Source: Plasticicumulans acidivorans (GTDB lineage Bacteria; Pseudomonadota; Gammaproteobacteria; Competibacterales; Competibacteraceae). Taken from it: a stretch of DNA of 64,000 nt. The position numbers were made by a program, and so were the translations under genes. A model generated the notes under the pieces. The model did not search any database. It was not told the origin of the DNA and saw only the letters and a list, made by a program, of their open reading frames with translations. Positions 1 through 8,718 of this stretch are shown one piece after another. Each line of letters opens with the position of its first letter. Within the stretch, counting starts at the first letter, position 1. Where the stretch lies: contig NZ_QGTJ01000007.1 of NCBI RefSeq assembly GCF_003182095.1, positions 124,001 to 188,000 on the forward strand. The letters are read 5' to 3'.

Positions 1-3000
1 CGCGCTGGGTGGCGTCGGCGAGCGGGCGCACGATGCGCAGCTTGTCCTGACCGTCGAGCTTGTAGACCTTCGGCTGTTTACCGATCAGCGCCAGCAGCTT
101 GGCGACGTCGATGTTCGGCTGCGCGGCGAAGACGATGCGTCCGCCCTGTTCACCGATGTCGATCTTGCGCACGCCGAGCGGGGTGGCGGCGAGCTTGATC
201 GCGGTGACGCGGAACAGGTTGTGCACCTGCGCCGGCAGCAGGCCGAAGCGGTCGATCATCTCCACCTGCAGCTCGCGCAGCGCCTCGGCGTCGCTGCAGC
301 TGGCGATGCGTTTGTAGAGCATCAGCCGCGCGTGCACGTCCGGCAGGTAGTCCTCGGGGATCAGCGCCGGGGCGCCGAGGCTGACCTCGGGGCCGTGCTC
401 CAGCGCCGCTTCGAGCTGCGGCAGTCTGCCCGAGCGCAGCGCCTTGACCGCGCGTTCGAGCATGTCCATGTACAGCGTGAAGCCGATCTCGTGGATCTGC
501 CCGCTCTGCTCCTCGCCGAGCAGCTCGCCGGCGCCGCGGATTTCGAGGTCGTGATTGGCGAGCATGAAACCGGCGCCGAGGTCTTCGAGCGACTCGATCG
601 CCTCGATGCGCTTGACCGCGTCGGCGGTCATCGCCTTGCGCGGCGGCGTGATCAGGTAGCAGTAGGCGCGGTGATGCGAGCGGCCGACGCGCCCGCGCAG
701 CTGGTGCAGCTGCGCCAGGCCGAGCTTGTCGGCGCGGTTGATGATCATGGTGTTGGCCGAGGGCACGTCGATGCCGCTTTCGACGATGGTGGTGCACACC
801 AGCAGATTGCAGCGCTGGTGGTAGAAATCGAGCATGACTTTTTCCAGCTCGCCAGCGCCCATCTGGCCGTGGGCGATGGCGACGCGCGCGCCCGGCACCA
901 GCGCCTGCAGGTCCCTGGCCTGTTTTTCGATGGTGTCGACGTCGTTGTGCAGGAAATACACCTGACCGCCGCGCTTGAGCTCGCGCAGGCAGGCCTCCTG
1001 CACCAGCGCGGCGTTGAACTCGCCGACGAAGGTCTTTACCGCCAGGCGGCTGGCCGGCGGCGTGGCGATGATCGACAGCTCGCGCAGCCCGGCCATCGCC
1101 ATGTTCAGCGTGCGCGGGATCGGCGTGGCGGTCAGCGTGAGGATGTCGACCTCGGAGCGCAGCGCCTTGAAGGCTTCCTTCTGGCGCACGCCGAAGCGGT
1201 GCTCCTCGTCGATGATCACCAGGCCGAGGTCTTTGAACCTGACATCGGGCTGGATCAGCTTGTGGGTGCCGATGACGATGTCGAGGCTGCCCTCGGCCAG
1301 CCCGGCGAGCACTGCGTCGGTGTCTTTCTTCGAGCGAAAGCGCGACAGCGCCTCGACGCGCACCGGCCACGGCGCGAAGCGGTCGAGGAAGTTCTTGTAG
1401 TGCTGGTTGGCGAGCAGCGTGGTCGGCACCAGCACCGCCACCTGGCGACCGTCCTGCACCGCGAGAAAGGCCGCGCGCATCGCCACCTCGGTCTTGCCGA
1501 AGCCGACGTCGCCGCAGACCACGCGGTCCATCGGCTTGCCGGCGCGCATGTCAGCGAGCACGGCGTCGATCGCCGCCTGCTGGTCGGGGGTTTCCTCGTA
1601 GGGGAAGCCGGCGGCGAAGGCTAGGTAATCGCCTTCCTCGCCCTTGAACTTGTGGCCGCTGCGCGCGGCGCGGCGGGCGTAGATGTCGAGCAGCTCGGCG
1701 GCGACGTCGCGGACTTTTTCCGCGGCCTTGCGGCGGGCTTTTTCCCACTGCTCGCCGCCGATCTTGTGCAGCGGCGGATTCTCCGCGCCGCTGTAGCGGC
1801 TGACGCGGTCGAGCATCGCCACCGGCACGTAGAGCTTTTCGGCGTTGGCGTATTCGAGCACCAGGTACTCGGCCTCGATGCCGCCGGCGTCCATGTGCGT
1901 CAGCCCCTGATAGCGGCCGACGCCGTGATCCTCGTGCACCACCGCCGCGCCGATGGCCAGATCGGAGAGGTTGCGGATGATGCTTTCGGCGTCGCGTGCG
2001 GCGCGGCTGGTGCGCCGGCTCTGGCGCACCCATTCGCGGTGCAGCATGCCCTCGGTGACGACGGCAACCGCATCCAGCAGCAGGCCCTGATCGAGCGGCG
2101 CGACGCACAGCGCCAGGCGCTCGCCGGCGGCCAGGAAGGCGCGCCAGTCGGCGACCGGCTGCACCTGAATGCCCTGCGCGCGCAGCGTTTCGGCGAGCAC
2201 TTCGCGGCGGCCGGCGGATTCGGCGGCGAACAGCACCCGCCCCGGGTAGCGGTCGAGAAATTCCAGCAGTGCCGCCGCCGGGCGCTCGGCACGCGGCACC
2301 AGGTAGAGCTCCGGCAGCGGCCGCGCCAGCGCCGAGACGCCGTCGGTGGCGAGGTCGATGCGCGTCAGCCGGCCGACGCGCTGGTTGACCTCGGTCGGAT
2401 CGAGGAACAGTGCCGACGGCGCCAGCAGCGGGCGCTCGCGGTCGTGGCGGCGGCTCTCGTAGCGCTCGTTGACCTGGGCGAGGAAGGCGTCCATCGCCGC
2501 GTCCCAGCCGGCCAGGCGCAGCACCAGCGCGCCCGAGGGCAGGTAGTCGAACAGCGTGCCGGTGCGATCGAAGAACAGCGGCAGCCAGTATTCGACGCCG
2601 GGCGGCGCGAAGCCCTGGCTGACCTCGCGATAGATCTGGCTGCGCTGCGGGTCGCCCTCGAAGGCGGCGCGGAAGGCGGTGCGGAAATGGGTGATGGCGT
2701 CCTTGTCGAGCGCGAATTCGCGCGCCGGCAGCAGCTCGATGGCGTCGACCTTGCCGGTGGACTTCTGCGTTTCCGGGTCGAAGGTGCGCAGCGATTCGAT
2801 CTCGTCATCGAACAGGTCGATGCGGTACGGCGCCTCGGCGCCCATCGGGAAGACGTCGACGATCGAGCCGCGCACGGCGAACTCGCCGTATTCGGCGACC
2901 TGGGCGACGCAGAGGTAGCCGGCGGCTTCCAGCCGGCCGCGGAAGGCATCCGGGTCGAGGCGGTCGCCGACTGCGAGCAGCAGCGCGTGGGCATCGAGGT

Positions 3001-3376
3001 AGCTGCGCGGGCACAGGCGCTGCATCAGCGTCGGCGCCGGCACGATCAGCACGCCGCGCTTTTCCTGCGGCAGGCGATAGAGCGTCGCCAGGCGCTGCGA
3101 AACGATGTCCTGATGCGGCGAGAACACGTCGTAGGGCAGGGTTTCCCAGTCCGGGAATACCAGCGTCGGCAGTTCGCTGCCCGGCGCGAAGAAGCCGATC
3201 TCCGCCTGCAGGCGCAGCGCCGTGGCGGTATCCGGCGCCAGCACCAGCACCAGGCCGTTGACGCGGTTCGCCGTCTGCGCGATCGCCAGCGCCGTCGCCG
3301 CACCGGCGAGACCGTCCCAGCGTCCGGGTAAGCGGGTGTCGGCGGGCAGGGGAAGAGAGGGCAAGGCGGCAGACAT
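1..3376 (-). CDS. mfd: Transcription-repair coupling factor Mfd (3' end outside window)
   Basis: Mfd is a cytoplasmic ATP-dependent translocase that removes stalled RNA polymerase and recruits UvrA. About 1,125 codons are present, so only a short C-terminal tail lies beyond base 1. The N-terminal UvrB-homology region starts with the ATG at 3376; an in-frame ATG at 3385 is an alternative and neither has a clear Shine-Dalgarno. The helicase half shows the DEEHRFGV motif (about 1,215-1,240), the SAT-like TLTATPIPRTLNM segment, VESGIDVPSANT, and the LRGRVGR translocation motif (about 690-715). These identify full Mfd rather than RecG or UvrB. It diverges from the response-regulator gene across a 119-bp gap holding a palindrome. 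Large plus-strand ORFs over it are shadows. Confidence 0.97.
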   Translation of the reverse strand, partial: MSAALPSLPLPADTRLPGRWDGLAGAATALAIAQTANRVNGLVLVLAPDTATALRLQAEIGFFAPGSELPTLVFPDWETLPYDVFSPHQDIVSQRLATLYRLPQEKRGVLIVPAPTLMQRLCPRSYLDAHALLLAVGDRLDPDAFRGRLEAAGYLCVAQVAEYGEFAVRGSIVDVFPMGAEAPYRIDLFDDEIESLRTFDPETQKSTGKVDAIELLPAREFALDKDAITHFRTAFRAAFEGDPQRSQIYREVSQGFAPPGVEYWLPLFFDRTGTLFDYLPSGALVLRLAGWDAAMDAFLAQVNERYESRRHDRERPLLAPSALFLDPTEVNQRVGRLTRIDLATDGVSALARPLPELYLVPRAERPAAALLEFLDRYPGRVLFAAESAGRREVLAETLRAQGIQVQPVADWRAFLAAGERLALCVAPLDQGLLLDAVAVVTEGMLHREWVRQSRRTSRAARDAESIIRNLSDLAIGAAVVHEDHGVGRYQGLTHMDAGGIEAEYLVLEYANAEKLYVPVAMLDRVSRYSGAENPPLHKIGGEQWEKARRKAAEKVRDVAAELLDIYARRAARSGHKFKGEEGDYLAFAAGFPYEETPDQQAAIDAVLADMRAGKPMDRVVCGDVGFGKTEVAMRAAFLAVQDGRQVAVLVPTTLLANQHYKNFLDRFAPWPVRVEALSRFRSKKDTDAVLAGLAEGSLDIVIGTHKLIQPDVRFKDLGLVIIDEEHRFGVRQKEAFKALRSEVDILTLTATPIPRTLNMAMAGLRELSIIATPPASRLAVKTFVGEFNAALVQEACLRELKRGGQVYFLHNDVDTIEKQARDLQALVPGARVAIAHGQMGAGELEKVMLDFYHQRCNLLVCTTIVESGIDVPSANTMIINRADKLGLAQLHQLRGRVGRSHHRAYCYLITPPRKAMTADAVKRIEAIESLEDLGAGFMLANHDLEIRGAGELLGEEQSGQIHEIGFTLYMDMLERAVKALRSGRLPQLEAALEHGPEVSLGAPALIPEDYLPDVHARLMLYKRIASCSDAEALRELQVEMIDRFGLLPAQVHNLFRVTAIKLAATPLGVRKIDIGEQGGRIVFAAQPNIDVAKLLALIGKQPKVYKLDGQDKLRIVRPLADATQR

Positions 3377-3405
3377 GATGCGCATCACAGTGGCTCGGTC
3401 GAGAG

Positions 3406-3420
3406 CCGTTATCATAACGG
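3406..3420. promoter_or_regulatory. Perfect palindrome between divergent mfd and uvrY/gacA-like gene
   Basis: CCGTTA-TCA-TAACGG has perfect 6-bp arms around a 3-bp centre. It sits 29 bp upstream of the mfd ATG and 75 bp upstream of the regulator ATG, in a short divergent intergenic region. It has the size and place of an operator, but I know of no regulator with this site, so the role is inference. Confidence 0.4.
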
Positions 3421-3495
3421 ATGGCCGCCGGTCGGCCGTTTCGCGTTATCGTCGCGCGTCCGCTGCATCTCCCCGACTTGCCAGGCCCTTCCCCG

Positions 3496-4140
3496 ATGAT
3501 CCACGTCATGCTGGTCGATGACCACGAACTGATCCGCATTGCGCTCGCCAAGGTGCTTGGCGACAGCGTCGGGATCAGTGTCATCGCCGAGGCGGTCGAC
3601 GGTGAGGACGCGCTGGCCAAGGCGCGCGCGCTCAAGCCCGACGTGGTGCTGATCGACGTCGACATGCCCGGCATGGGCGGCGTGGAGGCCACGCGCCGCC
3701 TCGCCGCGCTGCCGCACCAGCCCAAGGTCGTCGCCGTCTCGGTGCACGACCAGCCGCCGTATCCGCAGCGGATGATGGAAGCCGGCGCCGTCGGCTATCT
3801 GCCCAAGGGCGGCGCCGCCGAGGAGGTCGTCGATGCCGTGCGCGTGGTGGCGCGCGGCGGTGCCTACATCGCGCCGACCATCGCCGGCCAGCTGGTGATG
3901 GCGAGCATCCGCCAGCGCGCCGACAACCCCTTCGAAGGTCTCTCGGCGCGCGAGATGCAGGTGGCGCTGATGCTGGTGCAGGGCCGCGCGCTGCAGGAAA
4001 TCGCCGATGCGCTCAGCATCGGCTACAAGACCGTCTGCACCCACCGTTACCGCATCTTCCAGAAGCTCGGCATCGACAGCGACGTCAAGCTGATCCATCT
4101 CGCCTACCGCTACGGCGTGGTCGACATCCACTCGCCCTGA
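3496..4140 (+). CDS. uvrY: GacA/UvrY-type LuxR-family response regulator
   Basis: A cytoplasmic two-component response regulator of 214 aa, the usual GacA/UvrY length. The receiver domain (about 1-120) carries the acidic pair D8-D9, the phospho-acceptor D54 in LIDVDMP, and the conserved lysine in YLPKGG. A LuxR-type helix-turn-helix follows (about 145-205; LSAREMQVALML, then YKTVCTHRYRIFQKL). In gammaproteobacteria this family acts with the BarA/GacS kinase to switch on CsrB-type small RNAs that titrate CsrA; no kinase gene is adjacent here. The ATG at 3496 starts with the family signature MIHVMLVDDHEL; upstream frame extension to 3421 is non-conserved. A perfect hairpin follows the stop. Confidence 0.9.
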   Translation: MIHVMLVDDHELIRIALAKVLGDSVGISVIAEAVDGEDALAKARALKPDVVLIDVDMPGMGGVEATRRLAALPHQPKVVAVSVHDQPPYPQRMMEAGAVGYLPKGGAAEEVVDAVRVVARGGAYIAPTIAGQLVMASIRQRADNPFEGLSAREMQVALMLVQGRALQEIADALSIGYKTVCTHRYRIFQKLGIDSDVKLIHLAYRYGVVDIHSP

Positions 4141-4150
4141 GCGGGCCGGA

Positions 4151-4187
4151 CCGCCGCTCACGGGCCGGGGCGACCCGTGAGCGGCGG
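4151..4187 (+). terminator. Strong hairpin after the uvrY-like gene
   Basis: A perfect 14-bp GC-rich stem (4151-4164 with 4174-4187) around a 9-nt loop starts 10 nt after the stop codon. There is no T-tract, so it may protect the 3' end or terminate inefficiently. Confidence 0.6.
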
Positions 4188-4470
4188 GTGGCACCGTCCG
4201 ATCGGCCGGGCAAGCGCTGCAGACGCTCGTTGTCCGCATTCGGCATCCGCGTGCCGCGAACGGCGAGGGGCGTGCACCGCGTGTTCCGCGCGGCCGGCGC
4301 AGCGGCGATGACTGGCCGCATCCGGCCGCCGGGCGGTCTTTGCCGCGGCCCGCGCGGCAGCGGACGGGCCAGTATTCACCGGCCCGAGCGTTCAGGGCCG
4401 ATTCAGCTCGCCCCGGCAGACTCCGCTCCCGAACCCGGCATCCTGCCGGTCGAGCCAGGAAGTCTCGCTG
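4188..4470. other. Intergenic stretch without a gene
   Basis: Together with the hairpin this makes a 330-bp gap between the response regulator and the PepSY gene. I see only GC-rich sequence without a convincing ORF. It ends in a good ribosome-binding site (AGGAAG at about 4459) for the next gene. It probably contains the promoter of the PepSY/cytochrome pair, but I could not pick convincing -35/-10 boxes. Confidence 0.5.
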
Positions 4471-4755
4471 ATGAAACGCTTACTGAGTGCCGTGATCCTC
4501 GCCACAGCCTCCGCCGGTGCCTTCGCCGGTACGCAGTGCACCGAAGAGCCGAAGGACAAGTGGATGACCGAGGAGGCCTTCAAGGCCAAGCTCGACGAGC
4601 AGGGCTACACGGTGAAGAAGTTCAAGGTCACCTCGGGCAACTGCTACGAGATCTACGGCAAGAACAAGGACGGCAAGAAGGTCGAGATCTACTTCAACCC
4701 GGTCGACATGTCGGTCGTGAAGTCCAAGTCGGAAGACGAGGACGATGATGACTGA
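4471..4755 (+). CDS. Small exported PepSY-domain protein
   Basis: A 94-aa precursor with a Sec signal peptide (MKRLLSAVILATASAGAFA, cleavage expected after AFA) and a mature PepSY domain: WMTEEAFKAKLDEQGY, then VKKFKVTSGNCYEIYGKNKDG and VEIYFNPV. Such small periplasmic PepSY proteins (COG5591-like) typically sit beside cytochrome b561-type genes. Two cysteines (in QCTEE and GNCYE) could form a disulfide. The C-terminus is a run of Asp/Glu, consistent with cation binding, though part of that run is simply the gat repeat overlapping the next start. The ribosome-binding site is AGGAAG. It overlaps the cytochrome gene by 11 bp, so the two are very likely co-translated. Its exact function is unknown. 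Confidence 0.85.
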   Translation: MKRLLSAVILATASAGAFAGTQCTEEPKDKWMTEEAFKAKLDEQGYTVKKFKVTSGNCYEIYGKNKDGKKVEIYFNPVDMSVVKSKSEDEDDDD

Positions 4756-5305
4756 GCTGCAGGCGTCGGTCGCGGGCGTCGATAGCGCCGCCCGCGTGCG
4801 CGTCTGGGATCGCTTCGTGCGCGTGTTCCACTGGGGGCTGGTGGCGGCGTTCGCCACCGCCTGGGCCAGCTCCGACGATGCCGAGGCGCTGCACCAGTGG
4901 GCCGGCTACAGCGCGGCGGCCTTGATCGTCGCGCGCATCGTCTGGGGCTTCATCGGCAGCCACTACGCCCGCTTCGCGCAATGGGTGCCGACGCCGCGCA
5001 CGCTGCGCGCCTACCTGCAGGCCATGCTGCGCGGGCGTGAGCCGTACCACCCCGGTCACAACCCGGCGGCGGCGGTGATGATCCTGTTCCTGATGACGAT
5101 GGTGCTGGCGATTGCCACCAGCGGCTGGCTGATGACCACCGATGCGTTCTGGGGCAGCGAGCTGATGGAGGAATTCCACGAGGGCTGCGTCAACGTCACC
5201 CTCGGTGCCGTCGCGCTGCACATCGCAGCCGCCGTCTACGAGAGCCTGCGTCACCGCGAGAACCTGATCCGCGCGATGTTCACCGGCTACAAGCGTTCAC
5301 GCTGA
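4745..5305 (+). CDS. Cytochrome b561-family membrane protein (COG3658 type)
   Basis: An inner-membrane di-heme cytochrome b-like protein of about 186 aa with four predicted helices: FVRVFHWGLVAAFATAW, YSAAALIVARIVWGFIGSHYARF, AAAVMILFLMTMVLAIATSGWLM, and VTLGAVALHIAAAVYESLRH. Histidines in FHW, LHQWAGY and ALHIAA match the usual heme ligands of the Ni/Fe-hydrogenase b-type cytochrome/b561 superfamily. It probably shuttles electrons between quinones and a periplasmic acceptor, perhaps assisted by the overlapping PepSY protein; the partner is not visible. Starts at 4745 or 4748 are equivalent. A GC-rich hairpin follows. Confidence 0.85.
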   Translation: MMTELQASVAGVDSAARVRVWDRFVRVFHWGLVAAFATAWASSDDAEALHQWAGYSAAALIVARIVWGFIGSHYARFAQWVPTPRTLRAYLQAMLRGREPYHPGHNPAAAVMILFLMTMVLAIATSGWLMTTDAFWGSELMEEFHEGCVNVTLGAVALHIAAAVYESLRHRENLIRAMFTGYKRSR

Positions 5306-5321
5306 ATGCCACGGCTGAGCC

Positions 5322-5356
5322 GACCGTGCCCGCCTTCGCGGCGGGCGCGGTCGTTT
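5322..5356 (+). terminator. Hairpin terminator after the cytochrome b gene
   Basis: A 13-bp stem with one G-T wobble (5322-5334 with 5340-5352) closes a TTCGC loop and is followed by GTTT. It lies 17 nt after the stop codon. Confidence 0.6.
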
Positions 5357-5454
5357 CGTCTCGCCCGGCCGCACGCACCTCGCCTATCGTGAAGGGAACA
5401 CCCGTGCCGGCGGCGGTTCCGACCGGTATGGGGCTGAACGACGGGAGGTGTACG

Positions 5455-5982
5455 GTGAAAGCGGTCACGATCGGTGATGGCGTGCAACTGCGCGAGGCGC
5501 TCGAACACCGTCGCCATCGTCTGACGCGCGCCTTGCGCGGCTGCGCCGCCGCCGCGCTGTGCGGCCTGCTGCTGAGCCTCGCCGCGCTGCAGGAAGAGCG
5601 CCTGCCGCAGCCGCTGGCGCTTGGTTTCTTCGTCACCTTCGGTGGCCTCGCCGCCCTCGGCGCCGCCCTGCTGCGCCGCGGCTTCGCCCGCCTCGCCGCC
5701 GCCGTCCCCCGGCTCAAGCCGGCACCGTGCCGCCTGCTGCTGCACATCACTCACTGGATCGACGGTGCCGACTACGCCGGCGAAGTGCGCATCGCCGAAC
5801 TCTGGCGCCTGCGCGTGCGCTTCGACCCGCCCGAGCGCGACCTCGGCCCCCTCGACGGCCACGAACTCGACGCCGTCGCCTGGATGGAACCGCAGTGCCG
5901 CCGGCTGTGGGCCGTCGAACTGCCGATGACGGTGCTGTGGGTCAGCCTGCAGGTGCGCGTAGCGGAGGAGCTGCGCGCCTGA
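5455..5982 (+). CDS. Hypothetical two-helix membrane protein
   Basis: I do not recognise the family. A GTG start at 5455 is chosen because it is preceded by GGGAGGT at about 5443; the open frame extends to 5326 but without a better start. The 175-aa product has two adjacent hydrophobic segments (about residues 30-47 and 54-72), then a soluble cytoplasmic-looking C-terminus of about 100 aa with several Trp residues (THWIDGAD, IAELWRLRVRF, VAWMEPQC, TVLWVSLQV). Codon use matches its neighbours. It stands alone, convergent with hrpB. Confidence 0.65.
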   Translation: MKAVTIGDGVQLREALEHRRHRLTRALRGCAAAALCGLLLSLAALQEERLPQPLALGFFVTFGGLAALGAALLRRGFARLAAAVPRLKPAPCRLLLHITHWIDGADYAGEVRIAELWRLRVRFDPPERDLGPLDGHELDAVAWMEPQCRRLWAVELPMTVLWVSLQVRVAEELRA

Positions 5983-6010
5983 TAGCTGCGGCCATCAAGC
6001 GCTGGCCCGC

Positions 6011-8560
6011 TCAGGTTCCCCGCGGTTTCGCCCGCCGTGTCGCGGTCGCCGTCCACGGATCGTCTGGCCACGGGTGTTTCGGGTAGCGGCCTTTGAGTTC
6101 TTTTTTGACCTCTGCGTAGGTGCGTTCCCAGAAGCCGCGCAGGTCCTGGGTGACCTGGATCGGCCGTTGTGCCGGCGACAGCAGGTGCAGGGTGACGGCG
6201 ATGCGGCCGTTGGCGATGCGCGGGGTGTCGGCGAGGCCGAACATTTCCTGCAGCTTGACCGCCAGCACCGGCGCGGCGCCGTCGACCGTGTAGCTCAGGC
6301 GCAGCCGCGAGCCGCTCGGCACTTCGAGGTGGGTCGGCGCCAGCGCATCGAGCTGCTGCGCCTGTGCCCAGTCGAGGCGGGCGCGCAGGATGGCGCCGAG
6401 GTCGAGGCGGGCGAGGTGTTCGCGGCGGCTGATGCCGTCGAGGTAGGGCGCGAGCCAGTCGTTCAGGCGGGCGGCGAGGGCGGTGTCGCTGACGTCGGGC
6501 CAGTCCGCGCCGAGCCAGGCGCGCAGCGACAGCACCCGCGCCTGCCACTCGCGCAGCGCCGGCGTCCACGGCAGCGCGTCGAGGCCGAGGCGTTCGATGC
6601 CGGTGCACATCGCCGCGCGCAGCGCCTCGGGCGCGGGGCGGGCGAGGGCTTTGGCGTCGATCAGGATTGCGCCGAGGCGGCGTTCCTCGCGGGCGACGAC
6701 GGCGGCCTCGCGCTCGTCCCAGCGCACGCTGGCAGCGCTGTCGATGTGCGCGGCGAGGACGTCTTCCAGCGTTGGTGCGTCGAGTTCGGCGGCGAGGAAG
6801 ATGCGGCCTTCGCGCTCGCCGGCGTCGAGGCTGGCGACGGCGAGCCAGTCGGCGCCGCTCAGCGGATCGCCTTCGCGCAGCCGCGCGCCGCGGCCGTTGG
6901 CGAGCAGGTAGCGGTCCGGCGAGCCGTCGCGGCGGCGGGCGATGCGTTCGGGGTAGGCGGCAGCGAGCAGGCGGGCGACCTGGCTGGCGCGGATCGGTTC
7001 GGCGTCGGCGCGGCTGCCGAGGCGCTGGCGCAGGGCGCGAGCGGCCTGCTCGACGCGCTCGCAGCCGTTGCCGTCGGCGCCGAGTTCGCGCAGGGCACCG
7101 CGGCCGCGTGCGCGCAGCGTCGCCAGCGCTTCAAGGCGTAGCGTCAGATCGGCCGAGCGTGCTGCCTCGCCCCTGAGCACATCGCGCTCTTCGAGCAGTG
7201 CGGCGACGTCGCAGGCCAGCGCCGGGCAGCCGTCGCGGCGGCCGGCGAGCAGCAGATGAGCAAGGCGCGGATGCAGGCCGAGTTCGAGCAGCGCGCGGCC
7301 GCCGGCGCTGATGCGGCTGTCGACATCCAGCGCATCGAGCTGGCGCAGCAGCGCCTGCGCCTGTGCCAGCGCGCCGGGATTCGGCGGGTCGAGCCACAGC
7401 AGCGCATCCGCCGGCGCGCCCCAGGCCGCCAGCTCCAGCGCCAGCGGCGCCAGGTCGGCATCGAGGATTTCCGGGCTGGTGTGCGGGCGCAGCGTGGCGT
7501 CGGTGGCCGGCGTCCACAGCCGGTAGCAGACGCCGGGGCCGAGGCGGCCGGCGCGGCCGGCACGCTGTTCGGCGGCGGCGCGGCTGATGCGCACTGTCTC
7601 CAGTCGGCTCAGGCCGCTGCGCGGGTCGAAGCGCGGCTGGCGGGCGTAGCCGGCGTCGACGACGACGCGGATGCCATCGATGGTCAGGCTGGTTTCGGCG
7701 ATGCTGGTCGCCAGCACCACGCGCCGCCGGCCGCGGGCGTCGGGTTGCAGCGCGCGCTGCTGCTCGGCAAAGGGCAGTTCGCCGTAGAGCGGCAGCACGC
7801 TGACGCTGTCGCCGAGTTCGGCCGCGAGGGCGGCGGCGGCGCGGCGGATTTCGCCACTGCCGGGCAGAAAGGCCAGCACATCGCCGCTTTCTTCGGCACG
7901 CAGCGCCGCGAGCACGCCGCGCACCAGCGTTTCGGCCGGCGGGGCGTCGGATTCGCGCGCGGCGTAGTGGATGTCGACCGGATGACTGCGTCCGGCACTG
8001 GTCAGCAGGGGCGCATCGCCGAGCGCCCGGCTCAGCCGCTCGCCGTCGAGCGTGGCTGACATCAGCAGCAGGCGCAGGTCTTCGCGCAGGCCGCGCTGGG
8101 TGTCGTGCGCCAGCGCCAGCGCCAGGTCGGCATGCAGACTACGTTCATGAAACTCGTCGAATATCAGCAGGCCGATTCCGTTAAGCTCCGGGTCGCCCTG
8201 CAGACGGCGGGTGAGGATGCCCTCGGTGACGACCTCGATGCGTGTGCGCTGGCTTACCTTCGACTCAAAGCGCATGCGGTAGCCTACGGTTTCACCGACG
8301 GACTCGCCGAGCAGTGCCGCCATCCGGGAGGCGGCGGCGCGTACTGCCAGGCGGCGCGGTTCGAGCATGATGATGCGGCCGCCGTTCAGCCAAGCTGCGT
8401 CGAGCAACGCGAGTGGAACGAGCGTCGTCTTGCCTGCACCGGGCGGCGCCTGCAGCACGAGGGCAGGAGCGGTGCTCAGCCGGGCCTGCAACTCGGCGAG
8501 CAGGGGTGAGATCGGTAGCGACGGGAATGAAGCCAATGTGGATGGCGACAGCTGGGGCAT
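6011..8560 (-). CDS. hrpB: ATP-dependent RNA helicase HrpB
   Basis: A DEAH-box helicase of 849 aa, the expected HrpB length. Motifs in order are Walker A APPGAGKTT (about 38-46), DEFHERS (DEAH-equivalent, about 135), MSATLDGERL (motif III), SIAETSLTIDGIRVVVD (motif V) and QRAGRAGRLGPGVCYRLW (motif VI). The helicase-associated and HrpB C-terminal domains follow, ending in a basic tail. DEFHE rather than DEAH is typical of HrpB and separates it from HrpA. The gene stands alone on the minus strand and diverges from the receiver-domain gene. Long plus-strand ORFs across it are shadows. Confidence 0.95.
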   Translation of the reverse strand: MPQLSPSTLASFPSLPISPLLAELQARLSTAPALVLQAPPGAGKTTLVPLALLDAAWLNGGRIIMLEPRRLAVRAAASRMAALLGESVGETVGYRMRFESKVSQRTRIEVVTEGILTRRLQGDPELNGIGLLIFDEFHERSLHADLALALAHDTQRGLREDLRLLLMSATLDGERLSRALGDAPLLTSAGRSHPVDIHYAARESDAPPAETLVRGVLAALRAEESGDVLAFLPGSGEIRRAAAALAAELGDSVSVLPLYGELPFAEQQRALQPDARGRRRVVLATSIAETSLTIDGIRVVVDAGYARQPRFDPRSGLSRLETVRISRAAAEQRAGRAGRLGPGVCYRLWTPATDATLRPHTSPEILDADLAPLALELAAWGAPADALLWLDPPNPGALAQAQALLRQLDALDVDSRISAGGRALLELGLHPRLAHLLLAGRRDGCPALACDVAALLEERDVLRGEAARSADLTLRLEALATLRARGRGALRELGADGNGCERVEQAARALRQRLGSRADAEPIRASQVARLLAAAYPERIARRRDGSPDRYLLANGRGARLREGDPLSGADWLAVASLDAGEREGRIFLAAELDAPTLEDVLAAHIDSAASVRWDEREAAVVAREERRLGAILIDAKALARPAPEALRAAMCTGIERLGLDALPWTPALREWQARVLSLRAWLGADWPDVSDTALAARLNDWLAPYLDGISRREHLARLDLGAILRARLDWAQAQQLDALAPTHLEVPSGSRLRLSYTVDGAAPVLAVKLQEMFGLADTPRIANGRIAVTLHLLSPAQRPIQVTQDLRGFWERTYAEVKKELKGRYPKHPWPDDPWTATATRRAKPRGT

Positions 8561-8718
8561 GGTCAGAGGCTTGGTTTTCCCGTTGTTAATTTCTGTGACT
8601 GGAACTGCATGTCATGAGGTGGCGAATGCATTCGACCGATATGTCGGGTATTACGACGGGCGGTGTCAGCGACGCCGCCGAACGGCGCAGTTCGAACCCG
8701 GCTTGAGGAAGGACGACA

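Noticed and set aside
150..3331. Long ORFs on both strands over mfd (for example 221-1624 and 1652-3331 plus)
   Set aside because: They lie over the mfd frame, have Arg/Ala/Gly-rich, non-homologous sequence, and result from high GC keeping other frames open.
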